Shown one piece after another: positions 24,487 through 31,814 of a stretch of DNA of 63,415 nt (positions are counted from its first letter, which is position 1; every line of letters begins with the position of its first letter). Source of the DNA: an uncultured Selenomonadales bacterium (lineage in GTDB: Bacteria > Bacillota > Negativicutes > Selenomonadales > Selenomonadaceae); assembly GCA_937877565.1 (NCBI GenBank), contig CALFJB010000085.1:1-63415 (forward strand). The letters run 5' to 3'. The notes below the pieces were generated by a model. That model worked only from the letters and a program-made list of their open reading frames with translations. It was not told where the DNA came from and made no database searches. A program made the position numbers and the translations under genes.

Positions 24487-25536
24487 TTAATTCATAAAAA
24501 ATCTTTTAACGGCGTTGGCGATTGCTCCCGCCAAAATATTTTGATAGTGATCGTCATCAAGTAAAACTTCTTCATCGGGATTTGTAATAAAACCAAGTTC
24601 AATCAAAGACGCGGGACAACTTGCACGCTTAATGACGTAGAAATTAGCCGCTTTAACGCCGCGATTGAATAAGCCGCCGTGTTTTGCAAGTTCTTCATTT
24701 AAAAGCATTGCCAAACGTTGTCCGCCGGAATTTGCGCCGTGATAGTAAGTTTCCATTCCGTGAGACGCGGGATTTGTAAAGGCGTTGCAGTGAATCGAAA
24801 TGAAAATATCTGCTTGCGGCGGAATTTTATTAACGCGGGCTTGAAGTTCTTGAGTATTTGAGGCGTTCGCAGATGCAACATCAATATCTGTGCGCCGCGT
24901 CATAATAACTTTCATTCCTTCATCCTTCAAAATTTTTTCGGTTTTCAACGCAACTGCAAGCGTTACAGCTTTTTCGGTTGTGCCATATTGTCCAACTGCG
25001 CCGGTATCACTGCCGCCGTGTCCCGGATCGATAACAATAACTTTATCTGCGGCGTTGAAAGTTTCTTCCTCTTCATCTTGAATATCGTAATCCAATTCAC
25101 TTTTCAAAACGTCTATAATCATTCGCGCAGATTTTTTCTTGGAACGATTAGCAGGCTGAATCGAAATGTTAAAAGCGTCTTCGCTTATTGAATCTTCAAA
25201 AGTAATTCTGACAATCGTGCGCCCAACCTCAATTTCTTTTACGGTAAGTCGTCTAATCAATTCGTGATTGTTGATTTTTGTACCGGACGCTTGGCTGATT
25301 CTTCCGGGCGTGGTATTTTGCATTGAAACAGAAAGAATATTTCCCATTGTATTTGCAGTAATATCTTCCGGTTTCAAATTGCCATTGTAAGAAATTTCGA
25401 TTCTCAAAATTTCGTCGTCAAGGTCGTAAGCTTGAATATTTGTAATTTCGGATTTAGATTTTGCCGCCGCTGTACCGAAAATTGCGAGCGTCAATACCAT
25501 CAGTAGACTTAAACATTTAAAAAATTTTTTAAGCAA
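24487..25536 (-). CDS. N-acetylmuramoyl-L-alanine amidase with AMIN domain
   Basis: About 349 residues from a TTG with GGAG 8 bases upstream (a GTG at 25545 overlaps the previous stop but has no room for an RBS). Signal peptide (KKFFKCLSLLMVLTLAIFGTAAA), AMIN domain (~residues 28-135) for envelope localisation, then Amidase_3 with zinc ligands in VIDPGHGG (~155) and SIHCNA (~235) and the catalytic Glu in LIELGFITN (~310). It cleaves stem peptides from glycan strands at division. Sits between DUF3006 and GerMN genes. Confidence 0.93.
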   Translation of the reverse strand: MLKKFFKCLSLLMVLTLAIFGTAAAKSKSEITNIQAYDLDDEILRIEISYNGNLKPEDITANTMGNILSVSMQNTTPGRISQASGTKINNHELIRRLTVKEIEVGRTIVRITFEDSISEDAFNISIQPANRSKKKSARMIIDVLKSELDYDIQDEEEETFNAADKVIVIDPGHGGSDTGAVGQYGTTEKAVTLAVALKTEKILKDEGMKVIMTRRTDIDVASANASNTQELQARVNKIPPQADIFISIHCNAFTNPASHGMETYYHGANSGGQRLAMLLNEELAKHGGLFNRGVKAANFYVIKRASCPASLIELGFITNPDEEVLLDDDHYQNILAGAIANAVKRFFMN

Positions 25537-25541
25537 TATCG

Positions 25542-25952
25542 TCACTCCAATTCTTTCAAAAGTTGCCTTGCCTCATCAAGAGCCGCGTTAGTTTTATCTT
25601 CGTCACGGAAAATTTCAATCGTCAAGCAGTCGCCTTCGGTTGCGTCTTCAGGTAAAAAATTCGCCGGTACATAAAATTTTTTTTCGTCAATTTGTAAAAC
25701 TGCGTCCGCCTCGTCTTTAATTTCTTTTATCAAAAATTGCCCGTCTTCATTGCAGGAAATTTTTATAGTCAAATAATCGCCGTCGCTTGCATCTTCAGGC
25801 AAAAAATCTGTGGATAAAATGACTTCGCCGGAATAATCTTCTTCGCCGTCGTCAATCAGCAAAACTGCTTCCGCCGTGCCGTCTTCAAGGTCTTCGATTC
25901 TGTCAAGGTACACGCTTATTTCTTTGAAGATTTTTTCTTTTCCGCTATCCAT
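25542..25952 (-). CDS. Acidic protein with two DUF3006-like repeats
   Basis: 136 residues, very acidic. Two related halves: YLDRIEDLEDGTAEAVLLIDD...LSTDFLPEDASDGDYLTIKI and KDEADAVLQIDEKKFYVPANFLPEDATEGDCLTIEI. DUF3006 proteins often adjoin ComEC-like metallo-beta-lactamase proteins, as here; their role is unknown. The ATG at 25952 overlaps the upstream gene by 37 nt; a GTG further in (VYLDRIED, near 25916) would give a shorter protein more like the family, but its RBS is poor. Start uncertain. Confidence 0.75.
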   Translation of the reverse strand: MDSGKEKIFKEISVYLDRIEDLEDGTAEAVLLIDDGEEDYSGEVILSTDFLPEDASDGDYLTIKISCNEDGQFLIKEIKDEADAVLQIDEKKFYVPANFLPEDATEGDCLTIEIFRDEDKTNAALDEARQLLKELE

Positions 25953-27025
25953 TGTTCAACCCAATCCTCCTCAACTTCCGGTGTCACTGAAAAATCTTTG
26001 CCGTTGCTTACGATTGTAACCGTTCCATTTTTCCACGTCCAAAAAATATTTTCAGTTGGAATACCTTCAGCCAAATAATTTTCCAGCGGTTCAAGGTGCG
26101 GATGCCCGTAAGTATTGCCGCCGCGTTTATCGGTAGGTTCACCGGCTGAAATTAAAACGTATGAAGGTTTAACCGTCTGCACAAAATTTTCAGTGGACGC
26201 GGTGTAACTTCCGTGATGCCCCGCCTTTAAAATGTTGCAACGAAGATTTTTAGCATCATTGTCCGCCCAAACTTCGCTTTCAACTTTTCTTTCGGCGTCG
26301 CCGGTAAACATCATTGAAAATTTTTTGTAAACCAATCTGCCAACAACTGATTCATTATTTGGATCGGTTTTTTCTGCGCCGTCGTTGACAGCTTTAACTA
26401 AATCTTTTGTAGGGTACAGCACATTAAAAGTTACTCCGTCGCCGAAGTCCAAAACGTCGCCTGCCGTCAATGAAACGTGTTGAATTTTTTGATTTTTGAG
26501 TTCCTTCATATAGTTCAGATAAAGTTTGTTAGTTGAGGCAATGCCATTATCGTAAACTTCTTTGACGGTAAATTTTTTATCTTTGAGGAGTTTTTCAATT
26601 CCGCCAATGTGGTCGGCGTGCGGGTGCGTCAAAATAATTTTGTCAAAAGTTGTAACACCCGCCTTGTCCAATTCATTCACTAATTTTGTACGCTCGTCTT
26701 GGTCTGAAGTGTCGATTAAAATATTTTGCGTTTTAGTTTGTATTAAAAAGGCGTCGCCTTGTCCAACGTTCAACATTGTAATTTTCAAATTGCCTTTAAC
26801 TTGCTTTTTAGGTTTTGGCGTAGGTTCAGCAGCTTGATTATTTTCGCCAACTGCCGGAGTTTCCTCAACCTGCGCGACAGTTTCAGTTTTCGGCGAATTA
26901 GTTTCAGTTTGTGTATTTTCTACCGGCGCGGGATTAGTACTTTCAGAATTTGTATCACTTCCGCCGCCGCAACCTGTAAATAAAAACGTGAAACACATTA
27001 ACGCCGTCAGTAAAAATTTTTTCAT
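25916..27025 (-). CDS. ComEC/Rec2-like metallo-beta-lactamase lipoprotein
   Basis: 369 residues from ATG with AAAGGAG 5 bases upstream. Lipobox FLFTGCGGG, a Thr/Pro/Glu-rich linker to ~75, then the MBL domain with GQGDAFLIQ, the zinc motif THPHADHIGG (~residue 138) and GHHGS (~270). It matches the free-standing version of the ComEC C-terminal domain, a predicted phosphodiesterase/DNase-like hydrolase. The substrate is unknown; periplasmic or outer-membrane anchoring is inferred from the lipobox. First gene of a run toward mreB. Confidence 0.88.
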   Translation of the reverse strand: MKKFLLTALMCFTFLFTGCGGGSDTNSESTNPAPVENTQTETNSPKTETVAQVEETPAVGENNQAAEPTPKPKKQVKGNLKITMLNVGQGDAFLIQTKTQNILIDTSDQDERTKLVNELDKAGVTTFDKIILTHPHADHIGGIEKLLKDKKFTVKEVYDNGIASTNKLYLNYMKELKNQKIQHVSLTAGDVLDFGDGVTFNVLYPTKDLVKAVNDGAEKTDPNNESVVGRLVYKKFSMMFTGDAERKVESEVWADNDAKNLRCNILKAGHHGSYTASTENFVQTVKPSYVLISAGEPTDKRGGNTYGHPHLEPLENYLAEGIPTENIFWTWKNGTVTIVSNGKDFSVTPEVEEDWVEQWIAEKKKSSKK

Positions 27026-27093
27026 ATTGTCTCCTTTCAAAAATTCAAATAAAAAACATTCAAAATTTCTAAAACCTGAAAATTTAAGGAAAC

Positions 27094-27211
27094 GGCGGTC
27101 AAGGATGACCGCCGCGCCGCGCTTATCGCCGTGATGGCGATATGTGCGGCAGTTTTTTCTTTTCTTTGCTAGGCGTTTCTTTTCTTTTTTACAAAAATGA
27201 AAAGAAATGCC
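27094..27211. repeat. Intergenic hairpin element R1
   Basis: Between the MBL and HAD genes. Contains GGCGGTC/GACCGCC, then ATCGCC-gtgat-GGCGAT (27125-27141), then GGCGTTTCTTTTC facing GAAAAGAAATGCC (27172-27211). The segment around CGCCGTGATGGCGATAT recurs in the element at 31249-31353. The rest of 27026-27243 shows nothing else. Confidence 0.7.
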
Positions 27212-27243
27212 GTATTAGAAAAAATAAAAATTAAATTCGTTGC

Positions 27244-28062
27244 TTAAATTTTAGAATCATCACCTAAAATATAATTTTCAATCCCAACTGCCACGCCGTC
27301 ATCATGAACGCCGGGTACAACGTACTTGCCAAATTTTTTCAATTCGTCCTTAGCATTGCCCATAACAATTCCGGTTCCAACAGTTTGAATCATTTCACCA
27401 TCATTGCGCCCGTCGCCAAACGCAAATGAATTTTCAACGGGGATATTAAAATGTTCCAGTATCTTCAAAATACCTGTCGCCTTTGAAACTTTGTCGGAAT
27501 AAATTTCCATCGTTTTATAGTGAAATGGATCTGCCCAGCCGGTAAATCCGGGCGTTGACAGCATTTTTTTATAAATCACATCCAAATTTTCTAAGTCTTG
27601 ACGCGCCGTCATACATTCCATTTTTGAAATTGAAATTTCGTTAATGTCAAATTCACGAACAAATTTAGAATAATCCACGCCAATTTTTTCGCAGAATTTT
27701 TCGCAAGCCGGAGAATTTTTCTTCAAATAAGTTTCAGGGTAACTTTGAAGAATGTATTCGATATTTTCAGCGTCGGCAATTTCGCAAATTTTTTTAACGC
27801 CGTCCATATCAAGCAAACTTTCAAAAATAACTTTGCCGTCTACCAATTCCAATGCGCCATTGCTTGTTACAAAGCCGTCAAAGCCAAATTCCAAAATTTC
27901 CTTGTACAGGAAAGAAACTGGTCTGCCCGTTGCAATAAAAATTTTATCGCCCGCCGCCTGCAACTTTTTCATCGCTGATTTAACACGCGGCGTTATTTCT
28001 GTAATTCCGTTTTCACGATTTAAAATTGTTCCGTCAATGTCAAAAAAAATCGCTTTATCCAT
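27244..28062 (-). CDS. Cof-type HAD hydrolase
   Basis: 272 residues from MDKAIFF, chosen for GGAGGT 4 bases upstream. HAD motif I FFDIDGTIL (~residue 6), motif II ATGRP (~47), motif III Lys in YSDKVSKATG (~195) and motif IV FGDGRNDGEM (~220). The C2-type cap places it with Cof/YbjI sugar- or nucleotide-phosphate phosphatases; the substrate cannot be told. Its start overlaps the small membrane protein gene by 8 nt. Confidence 0.92.
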   Translation of the reverse strand: MDKAIFFDIDGTILNRENGITEITPRVKSAMKKLQAAGDKIFIATGRPVSFLYKEILEFGFDGFVTSNGALELVDGKVIFESLLDMDGVKKICEIADAENIEYILQSYPETYLKKNSPACEKFCEKIGVDYSKFVREFDINEISISKMECMTARQDLENLDVIYKKMLSTPGFTGWADPFHYKTMEIYSDKVSKATGILKILEHFNIPVENSFAFGDGRNDGEMIQTVGTGIVMGNAKDELKKFGKYVVPGVHDDGVAVGIENYILGDDSKI

Positions 28063-28255
28063 TCTTACCTCCATTATTTTTGTACATAATATAAACTTTC
28101 ACGCAAAACATTACAACCCACACCAAAAAAATTACAATGTAAGCCTTTTCCGGCGTGCCAAAATTTTCGTAGTCCATATTCACAATCCAATAAAATCCGA
28201 ACGTCAAAATTAAAGCGTCTGTCAAACTGACATATTTTTTAATAAACTCAACCAA
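28055..28255 (-). CDS. Small two-helix membrane protein
   Basis: About 66 residues; likely TTG start behind GGGGGTGG, or GTG at 28264. Two hydrophobic segments (LTDALILTFGFYWIV and AYIVIFLVWVVMFCVKVYIMY) with a basic end. Not recognised. Overlap with the HAD gene suggests co-translation; it is divergent from DUF445. Confidence 0.65.
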   Translation of the reverse strand: MVEFIKKYVSLTDALILTFGFYWIVNMDYENFGTPEKAYIVIFLVWVVMFCVKVYIMYKNNGGKNG

Positions 28256-28338
28256 CTTAACCACCCCCGAAATTTTTTAGATTATATCATTTTATTTTCA
28301 GAAATAATATAAAAAATTTCCAAAAAATGCAATAAATC

Positions 28339-28347
28339 TGCTATAAT
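28339..28347 (+). promoter_or_regulatory. Extended -10 promoter for first DUF445 gene
   Basis: TGcTATAAT, 30 bases before the TTG start and its GGGAGG. The -35 region is weak. Confidence 0.5.
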
Positions 28348-28376
28348 TGTTAAAATTTTTTTTGGGAGGCTTGAAT

Positions 28377-29630
28377 TTGCAGAATAAAACTAAGGCAACC
28401 ATGACTTTGGCGGCGTGCGCAACTGTTGCAGCCGGAACTTTTCCTTTTGCCAACAGTGGATTTTTATTTGGCTTGTTGAATCACGGCTTTATAGCGGCAA
28501 CTATTGGCGGGCTTGCTGATTGGTTCGCAGTTACCGCGCTTTTTCATAAACCGCTTGGAATTTCTTACCGCACTGAAATTTTAAAACGCAACCGCAAGCG
28601 AATTACCGACGCCGTTATAGAGTTTGTGGCTGATGATTTATTAAATACCAAAAACATTATGAAAACGTTAGAGGACGAAAACGCCGCCCGCCTTTTGATA
28701 GATTTTCTGGAAAATTACAACGGCAGGGTAAAAGTTAAAATTCTTGTTAATGGAATTTTGGCTGAACTTTTTACAGAAATTGACACCGGCAAAATTGCGC
28801 GGGAAATTGCGCCGATTATCGAAACTGAAATTAAAAATTTTGACGTTCAAAAAATGATTTCCGCCGCCGTCAAAGTTGTAACTGCTGAAAAAAATTCCAG
28901 CAAGATTTTAATTTTTTTACTTGAAACCGGCAGAAAAATTTTAAATTCAAAACTTATGCAGGACGAAATTTATAAAAAAATTGTGGAAATGCGCGAAACT
29001 TACGAAGGCGACAGCGCGGGGCGTGCGCTTGTACTTTCTTCAATGAATCTTACCGACGAAAAAATTTTGTCAATTCTTAATGAAAACGTCGAATTAAAAA
29101 TTTCTTCCACAATCGCCGCGCTAAAAGTTAAAAAATTTGTTCGCAACGAAGATAATCTTGACGCGCAGGAGCTGATAAACTTTTTTGAAACTGCGATAAA
29201 ATCCGCCATTGAAAGTATCGACGCCGCAAAACTTCAAGCCGAATTTGAAAATATTTTACACACCAAAATTGACGTGGCGGCTTATGTTCAAAACTTCCTC
29301 AAATTTGAAGACAGATTTTGGCAGCAGGATGTTGAAAATCTCGTCGATAAAAAAATTGACGAATTTATTAACAATACCGAATTGCAAAACCAATTTGACG
29401 CGCTAATAAAAATTATGCTCGAAAAGCTCATTGACGCCAACCACGATCAAATACCCGCGCTCATTCGTGAACGCCTCGACAAACTCGACGACGATAAACT
29501 TACTGAATTTGTTGAAAGCCGCGTCGCTGATGATCTGCAAATGATTAGAATTAATGGCTCCGTTTGCGGCGCGTTGGCGGGTATGTTTTTATACATTATT
29601 TCGCAGATTATCACGCAGGTTTTAAGTTAG
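28377..29630 (+). CDS. DUF445 family membrane protein (first of two)
   Basis: 417 residues from TTG with GGGAGG 7 bases upstream. N-terminal hydrophobic region with the DUF445 hallmark GGLADWFAVTALFHKPLG (~residues 45-62), a long charged helical middle, and a C-terminal membrane segment (VCGALAGMFLYIISQIITQVL) after DLQMIRINGS. Members are membrane proteins of unknown function. A paralogue with the same architecture follows at 29922. Confidence 0.88.
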   Translation: MQNKTKATMTLAACATVAAGTFPFANSGFLFGLLNHGFIAATIGGLADWFAVTALFHKPLGISYRTEILKRNRKRITDAVIEFVADDLLNTKNIMKTLEDENAARLLIDFLENYNGRVKVKILVNGILAELFTEIDTGKIAREIAPIIETEIKNFDVQKMISAAVKVVTAEKNSSKILIFLLETGRKILNSKLMQDEIYKKIVEMRETYEGDSAGRALVLSSMNLTDEKILSILNENVELKISSTIAALKVKKFVRNEDNLDAQELINFFETAIKSAIESIDAAKLQAEFENILHTKIDVAAYVQNFLKFEDRFWQQDVENLVDKKIDEFINNTELQNQFDALIKIMLEKLIDANHDQIPALIRERLDKLDDDKLTEFVESRVADDLQMIRINGSVCGALAGMFLYIISQIITQVLS

Positions 29631-29674
29631 ATTTTTATTTTTTTTTATCTTTAAATTTAATTTTTAACTTATAT

Positions 29675-29831
29675 GTACTTTTCTTTTCCAGAGCAAAAAG
29701 AAAAGTACCAAAAGAAAGTGCTCTTTACGGCGCGTCAGGGTTTCTAGGGCAAACGTAATTCCAACTTCGATTATCTACCCTAGTCTTCCTTATTCCTAGT
29801 CTTCCCCTCTATCTGAAACCTATGACGCGCC
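29675..29831. repeat. Intergenic hairpin element R2
   Basis: GTACTTTTCTTTT faces AAAAGAAAAGTAC (29675-29708), and GGCGCGTCAGGGTTTC (29729-29744) faces GAAACCTATGACGCGCC (29815-29831), giving a long imperfect cruciform in the gap between the two DUF445 genes. Confidence 0.7.
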
Positions 29832-29900
29832 CTCCTAACCCCTAACCCCTAACCCCTAACTCCTAAAACCTAATCCCTAATACCTAATCCCTAATACCTA
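29832..29900. repeat. Degenerate CCCTAA-like tandem repeat
   Basis: About nine units of 7-8 bases, starting as CCCCTAA and drifting to CCTAAT/ACCTAAT toward the next gene. It ends 20 bases before the DUF445 start. Telomere-like in look, but on a bacterial chromosome it is just a short tandem repeat that may vary in length. Confidence 0.8.
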
Positions 29901-29921
29901 TACTTAAAAGGAGTGAAAATT

Positions 29922-31220
29922 TTGGATAGATGGAACAACGCTGATACAACGCTTTTATGCGCCGCACTTTTATTTTTGGCGGCTGTCGGTTTTAGAATTT
30001 TGTACCCCGAATCAGTTGCAACCGAAGGTTTTTTATTTGTTACGGAAGCGGCAATGGTCGGCGGAATTGCTGACTGGTTCGCAGTTACCGCACTTTTCAA
30101 AAAGCCGCTCGGTTTTCCATTTCATACAGCGATATTGCCCAATCGTCGCGCAGAATTTGTAAACGCCTCAACAACAATGGTACAGCAAGAGTTTTTTTCA
30201 CGGCGCACGCTTTTTAAAAAATTAGATCACATAGATTTTTTGCCGCTACTGATACAATTTTTTGAGCGGCAGGAAACGAAACATTTCATTTTGCTGGAAA
30301 TACTCTCCGCGCTGAAAAAATATTTCTCGTCAATCGACAAATTAGCGCAGTCAAGAATTATTGCAACGAAATTGCGGCGGGAACTTGAAAATATACCAAC
30401 TGAAAAATTAATCAACGGCGGCGGAACATGGCTTAAAGAATCCGGCAAAGACGTTGAAATTTTTGTAGCCTCAATGAAAACATTTAAAGCTATTGCCGAA
30501 AAGCCTAAAACGCGGGATAAAATTCAAGAATTACTTGAAAAATTCGCCGCAGAAAAAACTCAATCTGCAGGCGCGTTTTCAATGTTAATGGCAGGACTTG
30601 CTCAAATGCTAAACTTTGTAAACTACGAAGAAGCCGCTGAAATTATGCAGGTACAACTTATAAAATTTTTGGACGAACTTTCAAAGAATTCTCCAATACA
30701 GCGCAAAACTTTAGAGGAGTGCAGATTAAAATTTTCTGCACTTGCCGAAACTTCCGAATTTAAAGACTTAATCGAACGCTTGCAAATAGATTTAGCCGGA
30801 ACTTTGCCGCTTGATGAAACTGTTGAAATTGCAATGACGCGCTTTGAATCTCAAATTTTATCAATCGAACTCAATGAACTTTTACCCGTCGCGCAGGATT
30901 CTAAAAATCTTGGCGCAGTTTTAATCGAAACTTTAATTGAACTCTACGACAAATTTTTAGCCAACTTAAAATCAGATACGCCAACAAAAAAAGCCGTAGA
31001 AAAATTTCTCGGCGAATTAAAATCCCGCGCCACCTTGTACGCTCAACCGCTCATTGGCAAAGTAGCAAAGTCCGCACTTGAACGAATGACGCCTGAACAA
31101 TTAAATAGCTTGGTCTACGATAAAGCCGAACAAGACTTTGTTTGGATTCGTATGAACGGTTCAATCGTCGGCTCAATCATTGGCGCAATTATTTTTTTAA
31201 TTATTAAAACCGTTTCCTAG
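29922..31220 (+). CDS. DUF445 family membrane protein (second of two)
   Basis: 432 residues from TTG; an upstream GTG at 29913 overlaps the AAAGGAG site. The hallmark is GGIADWFAVTALFKKPLG (~residues 46-63) and the C-terminus is RMNGSIVGSIIGAIIFLIIKTV after DFVWIRMNG. The middle has diverged strongly from the first copy while both ends are kept, so the pair is an old duplication. The function is unknown. Confidence 0.88.
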   Translation: MDRWNNADTTLLCAALLFLAAVGFRILYPESVATEGFLFVTEAAMVGGIADWFAVTALFKKPLGFPFHTAILPNRRAEFVNASTTMVQQEFFSRRTLFKKLDHIDFLPLLIQFFERQETKHFILLEILSALKKYFSSIDKLAQSRIIATKLRRELENIPTEKLINGGGTWLKESGKDVEIFVASMKTFKAIAEKPKTRDKIQELLEKFAAEKTQSAGAFSMLMAGLAQMLNFVNYEEAAEIMQVQLIKFLDELSKNSPIQRKTLEECRLKFSALAETSEFKDLIERLQIDLAGTLPLDETVEIAMTRFESQILSIELNELLPVAQDSKNLGAVLIETLIELYDKFLANLKSDTPTKKAVEKFLGELKSRATLYAQPLIGKVAKSALERMTPEQLNSLVYDKAEQDFVWIRMNGSIVGSIIGAIIFLIIKTVS

Positions 31221-31248
31221 AATATGTTTAAGAATAAGATTAAGAAAT

Positions 31249-31353
31249 GGGCGCACAGGACGTGCGCCCCGCCGCGCTTGCAATGCAACGAATAGGAGCA
31301 TTGCTCCGCCGTGATGGCGATATAATCTGCGCCAAAGAAAGAAAAGCTGCATT
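31249..31353. repeat. Intergenic hairpin element R3
   Basis: Starts with hairpin GGGCGCAC-aggac-GTGCGCCC (31249-31269), then GCAATGC facing GCATTGC, then CGCCGTGATGGCGATAT shared with R1, and ends with the 26-bp segment 31328-31353 (TGCGCCAAAGAAAG...). The same two ends occur, inverted, at 33753-33894. A short reading frame across it is not a gene. Confidence 0.75.
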
Positions 31354-31419
31354 AAAAAAAATTTTAAAATCAAAATTACGAATTTTGAAACACGTTCTAA
31401 CTTGTCATAAAAAATTTTT

Positions 31420-31448
31420 TACCGCCCGCTGAAGTTGGCGGCTTTTTT
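31420..31448 (+). terminator. Rho-independent terminator downstream of DUF445
   Basis: CCGCC-CGCTGAAGTT-GGCGG followed by CTTTTTT. Confidence 0.75.
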
Positions 31449-31475
31449 ATTTCGCGTAATGACGCCACTTTTTAA

Positions 31476-31593
31476 AATCTGAAAATTAACTGTAAAAATA
31501 TATTTATTCTTCATAATCTGAAAAATTCCTGTAAGTTAAAAAAATCTTTTCAGTTTTCAAGCTATTTTATCAAAATAATCTGAAAGTCAACTG
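31476..31593 (+). promoter_or_regulatory. Three copies of a 17-bp motif upstream of the SLH porin promoter
   Basis: AATCTGAAAATTAACTG (31476), AATCTGAAAAATTCCTG (31515) and AATCTGAAAGTCAACTG (31577). Same orientation, spaced 39 and 62 bp, ending 33 bp before the -35 box. The surrounding 31450-31625 is very A/T-rich and has no gene. Confidence 0.6.
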
Positions 31594-31625
31594 AAAAAAA
31601 TAATTAAAATTTATTTAAAAAGTGC

Positions 31626-31654
31626 TTGACAAAGAAAAATTTATGGCGTATACT
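31626..31654 (+). promoter_or_regulatory. Strong promoter of the SLH porin gene
   Basis: TTGACA (31626-31631), 17-bp spacer, TATACT (31649-31654). The predicted transcript has a leader of about 150 bases. Confidence 0.88.
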
Positions 31655-31703
31655 ACGCACGACTTGAAGGTAAGGAACAGGTCGAAGGAAGTAAAGAGGA
31701 AAC

Positions 31704-31757
31704 ATGGACACTCTGGACAGAGAACCTCCTGAACCGAGCCGGAAAAGTCAAAGGTAA
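31704..31757 (+). CDS. Candidate leader peptide of the SLH porin gene
   Basis: ATG with AGAGGA 3-8 bases upstream, 17 codons, product MDTLDREPPEPSRKSQR, then TAA. The Pro-Pro codons CCTCCT (31725-31730) are complementary to the porin AGGAGG site (31800-31805), and AGAACC just before can pair with GGTTCT at 31789-31794. Translation of the leader could therefore change access to the porin RBS. It may be chance; no function is proven. Confidence 0.4.
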   Translation: MDTLDREPPEPSRKSQR

Positions 31758-31814
31758 ATCTTAGGTTTTTCTAAATTAAATTTTAACGGTTCTATTTTAA
31801 GGAGGATGTTCAAA

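Noticed and set aside
29832..29900. Telomere or chromosome end
   Set aside because: Genes continue on both sides and the repeat is short and degenerate.
31247..31432. A 61-codon frame after the second DUF445 gene
   Set aside because: It crosses hairpin element R3 and has no ribosome site.
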